A program made the position numbers and the translations under genes. The notes beneath the pieces were generated by a model. It had not been told where the DNA came from, did not search any database, and saw only the letters and a program-made list of their open reading frames with translations. Positions 8,920 to 19,560 of a DNA stretch of 64,000 nt are shown in pieces. Numbering within the stretch: the stretch's first letter is position 1; the number at the start of each line of letters is the position of its first letter. The DNA lies in contig NZ_RKMH01000013.1 in NCBI RefSeq assembly GCF_003797185.1, forward strand, positions 1-64,000, given 5' to 3'. Source of the stretch: Gordonia oryzae (GTDB lineage Bacteria; Actinomycetota; Actinomycetes; Mycobacteriales; Mycobacteriaceae).

Positions 8920-8970
8920 CGCGTAACGCCGACTTGAGCACCGGCGACGTTACGCGCGTCACACCGTGTG
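8920..8970 (-). promoter_or_regulatory. Inverted repeats upstream of mno, candidate MnoR site
   Basis: CGCGTAACG at 8920-8928 is matched by its exact complement at 8948-8956 (19-nt spacer), and a second palindrome CACACCGTGTG lies at 8960-8970. They are 30-80 bp upstream of the mno start. NarL-type regulators bind inverted half-sites in such positions, so this is a candidate operator for MnoR. That link is inference. Confidence 0.45.
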
Positions 8971-9046
8971 TCAGAAGTGTTGTGAGGCCAAACCGTCCCT
9001 ATTGCACCGAGTGCCAACCGAAGGGCAGTGCGTCCCCTGCCCGAGT

Positions 9047-9086
9047 GGTCAGGGTGATGCTGACCGCAGGGTCAGTCACCCTGACC
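9047..9086 (-). terminator. Terminator hairpin after cbiO
   Basis: An 11-bp outer stem (GGTCAGGGTGA pairing with TCACCCTGACC) and a 6-bp inner stem (CTGACC with GGTCAG), separated by a 2-nt bulge, close a GCAG loop. It starts 13 bp past the cbiO stop. No U-tract follows, as is common for actinobacterial terminators. Confidence 0.7.
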
Positions 9087-9099
9087 GGCGCGCGTCGGC

Positions 9100-9867
9100 T
9101 CACGCGGAGGACTGAGCGGCACGTGCCCGGCGCACCGCGTCGATGTCGAAACCCCAGGGCATCTCGAGGCGATGCGCGGCAAGCAATTCCGTATCCGACA
9201 GGATGTCGTCGACGTCGCCGTCGGCGACCACCCGCCCCGCGTCGAGCACCACCGCGCGGTCACACAACTGCGCCGCATACAGCAGGTCGTGGGTGACCAC
9301 GAGCATCGTCGTGTGCAGCGTGAGCAGGGTGTCGGCGAGCTCGCGCCGTGCCTGCGGGTCGAGGTTCGCCGACGGCTCGTCGAGAACCAGAATGTCTGGG
9401 CGACATGCCAATACGCTGGCGAGTGCGCCGCGTCGGCGCTGTCCGCCGGACAGGTGGTGCGGGCTTCGCCCCGCATGCTCGGTCATCGAGACCGCCGCCA
9501 GTGCCTGCTGGACGCGGGCGGCGAGTTCGTCACCGCGCACCCCGAAGTTGGCCGGTCCGAATGCCACGTCCTCGGCAAGGGTGGGCATGAACAACTGGTC
9601 GTCGGGATCCTGGAAGACCAGTCCCACGCGGCGTCGGACCTCACGCAGGGTGTCCTTGGCCACGCGGGACCCGTGGATGCTCACCTCCCCCGCGCTCGGC
9701 AGCAGAACTCCGTTGAGCTGCAGCATGAGTGTCGTCTTGCCCGCCCCGTTGGGGCCGAGCAGCGCGATCCGCTCGCCCGGTTCGACGGCGAGATCGAGAT
9801 GGTCGATGGCGAGGTGCCCGTCGGGGTAGGCGTAGCGCAGTCCCGCGATCTCGATGGCGGGGGTCAT
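9100..9867 (-). CDS. cbiO: ECF transporter ATP-binding protein CbiO
   Basis: This is a 255-residue ABC ATPase: Walker A LLGPNGAGKT, Q-loop in VFQDPDDQLF, signature LSGGQRRRGALA, Walker B ILVLDEPSANLD and switch His in VVTHDL. The DPDDQLF stretch is typical of ECF-type ATPases. It powers cobalt or nickel uptake with CbiM (substrate-binding membrane subunit), the CbiN-like protein and CbiQ (T-component). The frame stays open far upstream, but the ATG at 9867 overlaps the cbiQ stop (ATGA). It is the last gene of the transporter operon. Confidence 0.9.
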   Translation of the reverse strand: MTPAIEIAGLRYAYPDGHLAIDHLDLAVEPGERIALLGPNGAGKTTLMLQLNGVLLPSAGEVSIHGSRVAKDTLREVRRRVGLVFQDPDDQLFMPTLAEDVAFGPANFGVRGDELAARVQQALAAVSMTEHAGRSPHHLSGGQRRRGALASVLACRPDILVLDEPSANLDPQARRELADTLLTLHTTMLVVTHDLLYAAQLCDRAVVLDAGRVVADGDVDDILSDTELLAAHRLEMPWGFDIDAVRRARAAQSSA

Positions 9868-10640
9868 CGCAACACCCAGGCGGCCGCGGCGATAGCGGTC
9901 GCGGCCAGCGCGGGTGTCACGATCACCAACCACTGGCCGGCGCTCGCACGGGCCGTGCCCACCACCCCGGGCATCTCCGAGATCGTCCCGGTGAAACCCC
10001 TCGACATCATCGCCAGATGGACGCGCTCGCCGCGCTCGTACGAGCGGAGAAACAGCGCGCCAACACCTTTGGTGATCGCACCGATCTGGTGGATCGCTCG
10101 CGGTGAGTCCCCGCGGGCGACGCGCGCGATCTGCATACGTCGGATCTCGGCGGATAGCAGATCGACGTAGCGCAGCATCATCACGAAGATCGGGGTGATC
10201 GACGCGGGCACACCGAGGCGGCTCAGCGCCACCGGCAGCTCCGGCGCCGGCGTGGTGGCAGCAAAGGTCAGCGACGCCGCCACGCCGAGCGAGCCCTTGA
10301 TGACGATCCCCCACCCGGCATACAGCCCGGGCACCGACAACGAGAGCCCGGCGACGGCGACGCGCTCACCCCCTTCGGCGAAGGGCAGGAGCACCGCGAG
10401 GATGACGAACGGCACCTCGATCAGCATGCGCGGAGCGATCCACGCCGGTGAGATCCGGGCGACGACCCACACCGCGGCCACAACCGCCGCGAAACCCGCG
10501 TAGGGCCAGAACATCTCACGCGGAGTGGCCACCACTGCGAACACGAAGACGACCAGACAGACGATCTTCACCTCGGCGGGCGCACGGTGAACCGCGGAGT
10601 CGCCGGCGCGGTAGAGCGGGTGCGCGTGTCCGGCTCCCAT
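9864..10640 (-). CDS. cbiQ: ECF transporter transmembrane T-component CbiQ
   Basis: The 258-residue integral membrane protein has several hydrophobic segments (for example IVCLVVFVFAVVATP and FVILAVLLPFAEG). The coupling region with short Ala-Arg motifs is seen as ARVARGDSPRAI and ERGERVHLAMMSRG, where CbiQ docks on the ATPase. The start at 10640 (MGAGHAHPLYR) is preferred over one at 10691, which would run into the cbiN-like gene. It lies 4 bp after the cbiN-like stop and overlaps cbiO by 4 bp. Confidence 0.88.
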   Translation of the reverse strand: MGAGHAHPLYRAGDSAVHRAPAEVKIVCLVVFVFAVVATPREMFWPYAGFAAVVAAVWVVARISPAWIAPRMLIEVPFVILAVLLPFAEGGERVAVAGLSLSVPGLYAGWGIVIKGSLGVAASLTFAATTPAPELPVALSRLGVPASITPIFVMMLRYVDLLSAEIRRMQIARVARGDSPRAIHQIGAITKGVGALFLRSYERGERVHLAMMSRGFTGTISEMPGVVGTARASAGQWLVIVTPALAATAIAAAAWVLR

Positions 10641-10644
10641 CGAC

Positions 10645-11064
10645 TCAGTCTCCCGATCCGGCCCCCGACCGGGCGACACCGGTACGGGCACGTCGAGCGC
10701 CGCCGATGATCCAGAACAGGCCCGCGGCGATCACGAGGGTGATCGCCACGCCGATCACCCCGGCGATCCCGTTGGTGTAGCCGATTCCACGAAAGCTGTA
10801 GTCGGCCAGCGGCGATGACGCCATGGCATGGTCTGTCGCATGCTGCGCGATGCAGTCTCCGGTGAGTTGCTCGGCACCGTCGACCTCGGTCGTCTCGCAC
10901 CCGCGCAGGGTGGTCGAGTCCAGACCGTCCGGTGACGAACTGGCTAGATAGGACACCAGGCCTGCGATGAGCAAGGCCACCACACCGAACGCGATGAGGA
11001 AAGTCCGGTGATGCACCTGGGGCGGGCGGTCGCCGTGATCGTCGGTGGTTCCGGTCGCGGTCAT
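10645..11064 (-). CDS. cbiN: CbiN-like PDGLE-domain membrane protein
   Basis: This 139-residue protein has an N-terminal membrane helix, the SSPDGLD motif that names the PDGLE domain, an extracytoplasmic loop with two cysteines (RGCETTEV and TGDCIAQ) and a second membrane helix near the C-terminus. PDGLE/CbiN proteins are small partners of CbiM in Co/Ni ECF transporters. Its ATG overlaps the cbiM stop (ATGA). It is longer than classical CbiN (about 90-100 residues), mainly in the loop. The two cysteines could form a disulfide; this is inference. Confidence 0.8.
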   Translation of the reverse strand: MTATGTTDDHGDRPPQVHHRTFLIAFGVVALLIAGLVSYLASSSPDGLDSTTLRGCETTEVDGAEQLTGDCIAQHATDHAMASSPLADYSFRGIGYTNGIAGVIGVAITLVIAAGLFWIIGGARRARTGVARSGAGSGD

Positions 11065-11786
11065 GCCGTTGCTCCGATCAGCGTGGCGGGAGAGTCGGTG
11101 CGGCGCAACAGATAGACGAGGTCGGGTCGGGCCCGGGCTACCGCCACCACGGTCGCCGCGGTGATCAGCCCCTCTCCGACGCCGATCAACAGGTGCGTGC
11201 CCCACATGTAGCTCGCGACCGCGGTCATCGACGTCGCCGCCGCTCCACCGATCACATATTCGACGACGAATCCGCTTGCCGCGCACACGGTCCCACAGAG
11301 TGCCGCGACGAAGGCCACCACGCCCAGGCCGGCGAGCGGGTGATCGGAGTGTCCCCGGCGACCGACACGCAGTAGCCGCGACGCGGCCACCGCGACGCCG
11401 TAGCCGACGAACGTCGAGATGAGAGCCATGTTGGTGAGGTTGGCTCCGAGGGCGGTGATGCCGCCGTCGGCGAACAGCAGGCACTGCACGATCAGCACGA
11501 TCGCGATACACAACGCGCCGGTATAGGGCCCCACCAGGATTGCGGCGAGAGCACCTCCGAGCAGATGCCCGCTCACACCGGGGAGGACGGGGAAATTGAT
11601 CATCTGGACGGCGAAGATGAAAGCGGCGACGAGGCCGGCCATCGGCACGGTCTTCTCGTCGAGGTCGCGGCGCGCGCGCCAGGCACAGAAGGCCAGGCCG
11701 ACCACGGCGATGACGCCGAACAGCAGCGAGGTCGGTGCGTTGATGATGCCGTCGCTCATATGCATGGCGACTGGGGTGGTGGACAT
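11061..11786 (-). CDS. cbiM: Cobalt/nickel ECF transporter substrate-binding subunit CbiM
   Basis: The 241-residue membrane protein carries the family N-terminus MHMSDGIINAP, whose start and His provide Co/Ni ligands in CbiM/NikM, then about seven hydrophobic segments including GHLLGGALAAILVGPYTG. CbiM places the metal in the membrane for uptake. Metal coordination in this family uses the very N-terminus, so processing or a start at the MHMSDG methionine (eight residues later) is possible. It is the first gene of the cbiM-N-Q-O operon. A candidate operator lies 75 bp upstream and an ArsR-type sensor gene lies upstream of that. No cobalamin riboswitch is evident. Confidence 0.88.
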   Translation of the reverse strand: MSTTPVAMHMSDGIINAPTSLLFGVIAVVGLAFCAWRARRDLDEKTVPMAGLVAAFIFAVQMINFPVLPGVSGHLLGGALAAILVGPYTGALCIAIVLIVQCLLFADGGITALGANLTNMALISTFVGYGVAVAASRLLRVGRRGHSDHPLAGLGVVAFVAALCGTVCAASGFVVEYVIGGAAATSMTAVASYMWGTHLLIGVGEGLITAATVVAVARARPDLVYLLRRTDSPATLIGATA

Positions 11787-11860
11787 GAGTAGTGCCCTTC
11801 GAGATCCCTGGAGGTACACGCCCGGGCGGCGCGATACGGGAAACACTAAAAGCGGACATC

Positions 11861-11884
11861 ACATCTGTCTACTTATTCAGATGT
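11861..11884. promoter_or_regulatory. Inverted repeat upstream of cbiM, candidate ArsR operator
   Basis: ACATCTG and CAGATGT arms flank a 10-nt AT-rich spacer, 24 bp in all, between the ArsR-family gene and cbiM. SmtB/ArsR repressors bind AT-rich palindromes in such positions. It is a plausible site for the neighbouring regulator. Confidence 0.5.
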
Positions 11885-11966
11885 TGAGGTGCTCAGACTG
11901 TCCGACCGGTCAGGCGTGGCCCTGACCACAATTCGACGGCGCCATGTCGATTCGGATCGGCACGGC

Positions 11967-12269
11967 TCACGACTCGTGGTGGCCGGCCCCGATCCAGTGC
12001 AACAGTTGATGAACCGTCTCGTCCTCGAGTCGGTAGCTGACCGAGCGGCCCTGGCGGGTGGAGGTGACCCATCCCTGATGCCGCAGCACGCGCAGGGCCT
12101 GCGAGACCGCGGTCTCGGTTCGCCCCACCTCGGTGGCGAGATCGCCGACGAAGATGCCCGGCGTCCGGTGCAGTACCAGCAGGATCTCGAGGCGGTGGGG
12201 ATCGGACAGCAGGTCGAAGCGACTCGCCCAGGCGGCGATGTCGACCTCACCGGTCGGGTGGGCGCTCAT
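11967..12269 (-). CDS. ArsR/SmtB-family metal-sensing repressor
   Basis: This 100-residue winged-helix protein has the ArsR fold: [16 protein letters not shown], then the recognition region [19 protein letters not shown] and the wing [13 protein letters not shown]. The C-terminal helix is rich in possible ligands (ETVHQLLHW and GAGHHES), a layout like the alpha-5 sites of Ni/Co sensors such as NmtR. No cysteine pair of the arsenic or cadmium type is seen. With a cobalt/nickel importer directly downstream, a Ni/Co-responsive repressor is the best reading. The ATG overlaps the murA stop by 4 bp, so it may be co-transcribed with murA. Confidence 0.8.
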   Translation of the reverse strand: MSAHPTGEVDIAAWASRFDLLSDPHRLEILLVLHRTPGIFVGDLATEVGRTETAVSQALRVLRHQGWVTSTRQGRSVSYRLEDETVHQLLHWIGAGHHES

Positions 12270-13522
12270 CCTCGGACCCGCTCGATGCCGCCACCGAGAC
12301 GGGTGAGGTTTTCCTCGAAGTTCGGGTAGCCGCGGTCGATGTGTTCGATGTCGTGCACCTCGGTGACCCCGTCGGCGACGAGTCCGGCAAGGACCAATCC
12401 GGCGCCCGCACGGATATCCGAACACCACACGGGGGCGCTCGAGAGGCGCTCGATACCTCGCACAACGGCGTGATGTCCGTCGGTGCGGGCATCGGCCCCC
12501 AGACGAACCATCTCCTCGACGAAGCGGAAACGCGCCTCGAACACGTTCTCGGTGATCACCGACATGCCGTCGGCGACCGCCGCGAGGCCAATCGCCATCG
12601 GTTGCAGGTCCGTCGGGAACCCGGGAAACGGCAGAGTGGACACGTTGACCGCGGTCGGCCTGCCCTCGTGACGCACCCGGAACCCGTCCGCCATGGTGTC
12701 CACCCGGGCGCCGGTATCGATGAGTTTGTTGAGGACGAGCTGCAGGTGCGCGGGCGCGATACCGCGCACCGTCACGTCACCACGTGTCATTGCCGCGGCG
12801 ATCCCCCAGGTGGCACCGACGATCCGGTCGCCGATCACCCGGTGCTCGGCGGGATGGAGTCGATCAACACCGGTCACGGTCAGCGTGGAGGTGCCGGCAC
12901 CCTCGATCCGCGCACCCATCTGGGAAAGCATCACACACAGGTCGACGATCTCCGGCTCGCGGGCGGCGTTGTCGATCGTGGTCCGCCCGTCGGCGAGCAC
13001 CGCGGCCATCAGGATGTTCTCGGTGGCCCCGACCGACGGGAATTCCAGGGCCACGGGCGCACCCACCAGGGCATCCGCCTCGGCGACCACACAACCGTGC
13101 TCGATCGCGCTGTGTGCGCCGAGCGCGCGCAGACCGGCCTGATGCATGTCGAGCGGCCGGGACCCGATCGCATCGCCACCGGGGAGTGCGACGACCGCCC
13201 GGCGGCAGCGCGCCATCAACGGCCCCAGCACACACACCGACGCGCGGAACTGTTTCACCGCGTCGAAGTCGGCGTGGTATTTCGGCTCGGCAGGCGCATC
13301 GATCACGACGGTGTCGCCGTCGATGGAGACCGTCGCACCCAATCCCCGAAGTACGTCGGCCATCAGCGGTACGTCGGCGATCTCCGGCGAATTGGTCAAT
13401 GTGGTCGTGCCCTCTGCGAGCAACGCGGCCGCCATCAATTTCAGGACACTGTTCTTGGCACCGCCCACCGAGACCTCACCCTGCAGACGGGCTCCCCCGG
13501 TCACCAGATAGCGATCAGTCAC
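12266..13522 (-). CDS. murA: UDP-N-acetylglucosamine 1-carboxyvinyltransferase MurA
   Basis: The 418-residue cytosolic enzyme adds enolpyruvate from PEP to UDP-GlcNAc, the first committed step of peptidoglycan synthesis. Both inside-out alpha/beta domains are complete ([16 protein letters not shown] at the start, [18 protein letters not shown] later). The active-site loop reads [11 protein letters not shown]: Asp117 replaces the Cys found in E. coli MurA (Cys115), as in Mycobacterium tuberculosis. Family knowledge: this change keeps activity and makes the enzyme insensitive to fosfomycin. Gene order atpC-DUF2550-adenosyltransferase-murA matches mycobacteria, but no rRNA operon follows here. 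Confidence 0.95.
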   Translation of the reverse strand: MTDRYLVTGGARLQGEVSVGGAKNSVLKLMAAALLAEGTTTLTNSPEIADVPLMADVLRGLGATVSIDGDTVVIDAPAEPKYHADFDAVKQFRASVCVLGPLMARCRRAVVALPGGDAIGSRPLDMHQAGLRALGAHSAIEHGCVVAEADALVGAPVALEFPSVGATENILMAAVLADGRTTIDNAAREPEIVDLCVMLSQMGARIEGAGTSTLTVTGVDRLHPAEHRVIGDRIVGATWGIAAAMTRGDVTVRGIAPAHLQLVLNKLIDTGARVDTMADGFRVRHEGRPTAVNVSTLPFPGFPTDLQPMAIGLAAVADGMSVITENVFEARFRFVEEMVRLGADARTDGHHAVVRGIERLSSAPVWCSDIRAGAGLVLAGLVADGVTEVHDIEHIDRGYPNFEENLTRLGGGIERVRG

Positions 13523-13580
13523 GCCAGACAGCTTATCGGTCTACCTACGACACTCCGGAGAGGCGCTAGATTCAGGACCT

Positions 13581-14195
13581 ATGGCCGTTCATCTCACCCG
13601 CATCTACACGCGCACCGGAGACGACGGGAGCACCGGGCTCAGTGACTTCTCGCGCGTATCCAAGACCGATCCACGAGTGGTCGCCTACGCCGACTGCGAC
13701 GAGGCCAATGCGGCGATCGGTGCGGCGTTGTCGCTCGGCGGAGCGGTTCCCGACGACATCGCGGCGGTACTGCGGACCGTTCAGAACGACCTCTTCGACG
13801 CCGGCGCCGACCTGTCCACACCGGTGGTCAAGGACCCCAAATACCCGCCGCTGCGCATAGAGCAGCGCTACATCGACGCACTCGAAAGCTGGTGTGATGC
13901 CTTCGGCGAGCCCTTGCCGTCACTCGATTCATTCATCCTTCCGGGCGGCAGTCCCCTCTCGGCTCTGCTCCACCAGGCCAGAACCGTCACCCGGCGGGCC
14001 GAGCGATCGGCGTGGGCGGCCATCGACGCCGACCCTGACGCCACCTCGGTACTCCCGGCGCGCTACCTGAATCGGCTGTCGGATCTGCTGTTCATCCTCT
14101 CGCGCGTGGCCAATCGACCACCACTCGGCGACGGCGACGTCACATGGGTGCCCGGCGGTCACCGTCACCGACCGGATGAGACGGCGTCCGAGTGA
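13581..14195 (+). CDS. Cob(I)yrinic acid a,c-diamide / cobalamin adenosyltransferase, PduO type
   Basis: This 204-residue enzyme transfers adenosyl from ATP to cob(I)alamin. The PduO-family signs are the ATP site near the N-terminus (YTRTGDDGSTGLSD), VVAYADCDEANAAIG, the IQ-like segment VQNDLFDAGADLST, SFILPGGSP, and the C-terminal RYLNRLSDLLFILSRVAN. It is transcribed divergently from murA, 58 bp away, and converges on the DUF2550 gene. With the cobalt importer nearby it suggests active B12 use, but the two operons are separate. Confidence 0.9.
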   Translation: MAVHLTRIYTRTGDDGSTGLSDFSRVSKTDPRVVAYADCDEANAAIGAALSLGGAVPDDIAAVLRTVQNDLFDAGADLSTPVVKDPKYPPLRIEQRYIDALESWCDAFGEPLPSLDSFILPGGSPLSALLHQARTVTRRAERSAWAAIDADPDATSVLPARYLNRLSDLLFILSRVANRPPLGDGDVTWVPGGHRHRPDETASE

Positions 14196-14215
14196 TCACC
14201 GCGTGATCTGATTGC

Positions 14216-14659
14216 TCAGGCGCTGCGGCGTTCGGCACGGGCCGAACGCCGGGACTCCAACCAGGACTGGAATGCTGTGACCCCACCGGCGTCGAAGGCG
14301 ATCTCGTAGTCGTTGCCCGCCCCCGAGCCCACGGGCTGATGTACGTGCAGGATGATCAAACCGTCAAGGATGTCGCGTTCGCTGCCGACTGCGCGTCGGC
14401 GTCCAGAGATCTCGATCGAACGCCGGGGCAGGGTGTGTGACGGACCCGGGCGCAGAGAACTCAGCCGGAAATAGCGCAGTGCTTCATCGCTGTAGTGGAC
14501 CGTCCCGTGCCGCCAGCCCTCGTCGACATCGGCCGGCAACGTCCGCAGCAGCACCGGAGTACCACCGCGGCGCAATTGGCCCACCCGGTAGGCGAGCAGA
14601 CCACACACGCCCAGAGCGATGAGGACTAAGACACTCAGCGTGATCACGAGTTCGGACAC
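14216..14659 (-). CDS. DUF2550 membrane-anchored protein
   Basis: This 147-residue protein has one N-terminal hydrophobic helix (LSVLVLIALGVCGLL) and a soluble C-terminal part containing WRHGTVHYSDEALRYFRLSS. This matches the DUF2550 family that lies just after atpC in mycobacteria and relatives. Function is unknown. It may be a membrane-proximal accessory of the ATP synthase or envelope, but only synteny suggests that. A terminator-like hairpin separates it from atpC, so it is probably transcribed on its own. Confidence 0.85.
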   Translation of the reverse strand: MSELVITLSVLVLIALGVCGLLAYRVGQLRRGGTPVLLRTLPADVDEGWRHGTVHYSDEALRYFRLSSLRPGPSHTLPRRSIEISGRRRAVGSERDILDGLIILHVHQPVGSGAGNDYEIAFDAGGVTAFQSWLESRRSARAERRSA

Positions 14660-14764
14660 CGTGGTGCACCTCCTCGTTGCCGCTTGGAGCGCATCGATCC
14701 CGTCCGGTCATGACGTGACCGTGGGCGTGCGTGGGTCACTTCCAGGATGCCATCCCGGAACAGC

Positions 14765-14802
14765 ACACGACCGGCCACCCGTACTGGGGCGGCCGGTCGT
14801 GT
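14765..14802 (-). terminator. Terminator hairpin after the atp operon
   Basis: A perfect 12-bp stem, ACACGACCGGCC pairing with GGCCGGTCGTGT, closes a 14-nt loop that can fold further (CCC with GGG). It starts 39 bp past the atpC stop. No U-tract follows. Confidence 0.7.
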
Positions 14803-14841
14803 CCTCACTTGCGGATGTGTTCGGCGGGCTACTTCGGCGGT

Positions 14842-15222
14842 CTAGGACGCCAGTTGTTCGGCCGCGGACAGACGAGCCTGCGCGTGGTGGTACTCGTCGG
14901 AACCGGGCTCGGCCGACTCGAGAGTCGAACGTTCGGCGGCGACATCGACATCGTCGGCCCACTCGGCCGACTCGGCCAGGATCGTCACCGAGTGACCGGT
15001 GATCGACAGGAATCCACCTTCGATCGCGGCCGCCTTGCGCTCACCGCTCTCCTCGACGATCACCACGTATCCGCCGGGCACCAGCTGGCCCAGCAGCGGC
15101 TCGTGGTTGGCCATCACACCGAGTTCACCAACGGTGGTTCGGGCGATCACGAAGGTCGCCTCACCGGAGTAGAGTTTGGCGTCGGCTGAAACAACCTCGA
15201 CGTGAAACGCTTTGTCTGCCAT
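14842..15222 (-). CDS. atpC: ATP synthase F1 epsilon subunit
   Basis: This 126-residue subunit has the epsilon beta-barrel (FHVEVVSADAKLYSGEATFV, VMANHEPLLGQLVPGGYVV) and a short C-terminal helical part. It links the rotor to F1 and restrains ATP hydrolysis. It is the last atp gene, 9 bp after atpD. Confidence 0.95.
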   Translation of the reverse strand: MADKAFHVEVVSADAKLYSGEATFVIARTTVGELGVMANHEPLLGQLVPGGYVVIVEESGERKAAAIEGGFLSITGHSVTILAESAEWADDVDVAAERSTLESAEPGSDEYHHAQARLSAAEQLAS

Positions 15223-15231
15223 GTCGATCCG

Positions 15232-17680
<2,449 letters not shown>

Positions 17681-17686
17681 GATCCC

Positions 17687-17783
17687 TCACCCCTTCCTTG
17701 CCATCAGTGTGCCTCGCACGGCCATCAGTGTGCCTCGCACGGCCATCAGTGTGCCTCGCACGGCCATCAGTGTGCCTCGCTGG
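17687..17783 (-). repeat. 21-bp tandem repeat in the atpA-atpG gap, encoding a short leader frame
   Basis: Four 21-bp units fill 17700-17783; the last is imperfect. On the transcribed strand each holds GAGG, a short spacer and ATG, so the start signal is repeated. The unit reads MAVRGTL, and because 21 is a multiple of 3 the copies stay in one frame: from the ATG at 17767 a 26-residue peptide (three MAVRGTL units, then MARKG) ends in TGA at 17687, 6 bp before the atpG GTG. This could couple or tune translation of the gamma subunit, or be a neutral slippage repeat. Confidence 0.7.
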
Positions 17784-17835
17784 CTTAGGTGGCCGTTGGC
17801 GCCCCGAGGGCCCCGGCAGCGCTGCCCTAAGTCGA

Positions 17836-19464
17836 TCACTTGCGGATCTTGATCTCTTCTTGAGCGACGTCCTCGGAGTCCATCGGAGTCGCCTCGGTCT
17901 CGTTGACCACGCGCTTCCCGTCATGGGTGAGGTAGCTGTTCTTGAACTTGTTGGTCTCTGCGACCAACGCCCCGGCCTGGTCGTCGGAGAGCACCTTGCC
18001 ACCGGCGATCGAGTCGTAGACACCCTTGGCATTGTGATGCAGATGCGAGAGCAGCTGAGTCTCGAAGTTGCGCACGTCATCAACGGGCACCGAGTCGTAG
18101 TGTCCCTCGCCGCACAGGTAGATCGAGACGATCTCGTCCTCGACCGAGTACGGGCTGTACTGATCCTGCTTGAGCATCTCGACCCAACGGGCGCCGCGCT
18201 CGAGCTGAGCCTTCGACGCATCGTCGAGATCGGAAGCGAACGCCGAGAAGGCCTCGAGCTCACGGAACTGGGCGAGCTCCAGGCGCAACGACCCCGACAC
18301 CTTCTTCAGGCCCTTGGTCTGGGCGGCTCCACCGACACGCGACACCGAGGTACCGACGTTGATGGCCGGGCGGACGCCCTTGTTGAACAGGTCCGACTCG
18401 AGGAAGACCTGGCCGTCGGTGATCGAGATGACGTTCGTCGGGATGAACGCCGACACGTCGTTGGCCTTGGTCTCGATGATCGGCAGACCGGTCATCGAAC
18501 CGCCGCCGAGCGCATCGGAGAGCTTGGCGCAACGTTCCAGCAGACGCGAGTGCAGGTAGAAGACGTCACCCGGGTAGGCCTCACGGCCCGGCGGGCGGCG
18601 CAGCAACAACGAGATCGCGCGGTAGGCCTCGGCCTGCTTGGTCAGGTCGTCGAACACGATCAAGACGTGTTTGCCCTGATACATCCAGTGCTGGCCGATG
18701 GCCGAACCGGTGTAGGGAGCCAGCCACTTGAAGCCCGCCGAATCCGAGGCGGGAGCGGCGACGATCGTGGTGTACTCCATCGCGCCGGCCTCTTCGAGAG
18801 CCGTCTTGACACCGGCGATCGTCGAGCCCTTTTGGCCGATCGCGACGTAGATGCACCGAACCTGCTTGCTTTCGTCGCCCGATTCCCAGTTGGCCTTCTG
18901 GTTCAGGATGGCGTCGACGCAGACTGCGGTCTTGCCGGTCTTGCGGTCGCCGATGACGAGCTGGCGCTGTCCGCGGCCAATGGCGGTCATCGCGTCGATC
19001 GCCTTGATACCGGTGGCCAGCGACTCCTCGACCGGCTGCCGCTCGAGCACAGAGGCCGCTTGCAGTTCGAGGACACGCTGCTCTTCGGCCTCGATGTCGC
19101 CGAGTCCGTCAATCGGGGCGCCGAGCGGATCGACGACGCGACCGAGGAACTTGTCGCCGACGGGAACCGAGAGGACCTCTCCGGTCCGGCTGACCTGTCC
19201 GCCTTCTTCCAACGTCTCGTAGTCACCGAGGATGACCGCACCGATCTCGTCCTCATCGAGGTTCAGTGCCACGCCGAGCACGCCGCCGGGGAACTGCAGC
19301 AGCTCATTGGCCATTGCGCTCGGCAGGCCGCTGACATGGGCGATGCCGTCCGCGGTATCGGTGATGATGCCGACCTCGTCGCGCGAGGCTTCGGCGTCGA
19401 ACGACGAGACGTACTGCTCGATCGCTCCCTTAATCTCGTCTGCTGAGATCGTCAACTCCGCCAT
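17836..19464 (-). CDS. atpA: ATP synthase F1 alpha subunit
   Basis: This 542-residue nucleotide-binding subunit has the P-loop [10 protein letters not shown], the VYVAIGQK-like stretch [14 protein letters not shown], and [21 protein letters not shown] cut by the family signature. The C-terminus has an acidic/basic extension ([15 protein letters not shown]) as in mycobacteria, where the alpha C-terminal extension suppresses ATP hydrolysis. It follows atpFH after 96 bp. Confidence 0.97.
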   Translation of the reverse strand: MAELTISADEIKGAIEQYVSSFDAEASRDEVGIITDTADGIAHVSGLPSAMANELLQFPGGVLGVALNLDEDEIGAVILGDYETLEEGGQVSRTGEVLSVPVGDKFLGRVVDPLGAPIDGLGDIEAEEQRVLELQAASVLERQPVEESLATGIKAIDAMTAIGRGQRQLVIGDRKTGKTAVCVDAILNQKANWESGDESKQVRCIYVAIGQKGSTIAGVKTALEEAGAMEYTTIVAAPASDSAGFKWLAPYTGSAIGQHWMYQGKHVLIVFDDLTKQAEAYRAISLLLRRPPGREAYPGDVFYLHSRLLERCAKLSDALGGGSMTGLPIIETKANDVSAFIPTNVISITDGQVFLESDLFNKGVRPAINVGTSVSRVGGAAQTKGLKKVSGSLRLELAQFRELEAFSAFASDLDDASKAQLERGARWVEMLKQDQYSPYSVEDEIVSIYLCGEGHYDSVPVDDVRNFETQLLSHLHHNAKGVYDSIAGGKVLSDDQAGALVAETNKFKNSYLTHDGKRVVNETEATPMDSEDVAQEEIKIRK

Positions 19465-19560
19465 GGGTTCTCGTCTTCCTTGCTCAGTCCGTGCAGTGGT
19501 TCGTGGTGGGTGGTGCGTCGGCGCCCATCGGTCGGGATGGTCCCGCCGATCGGCTCACGA

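Noticed and set aside
11787..11966. Cobalamin riboswitch ahead of cbiM
   Set aside because: No B12-box-like segment or long conserved fold is visible; a protein operator fits better. A covariance search would settle it.
12266..14215. rRNA operon next to murA as in mycobacteria
   Set aside because: No 16S-like sequence is found; murA is followed by the ArsR gene and the transporter instead.
17700..17783. Possible CRISPR-like array (also 28474-28824 and 32890-32979)
   Set aside because: Units are directly adjacent with no unique spacers, and no cas genes are nearby.
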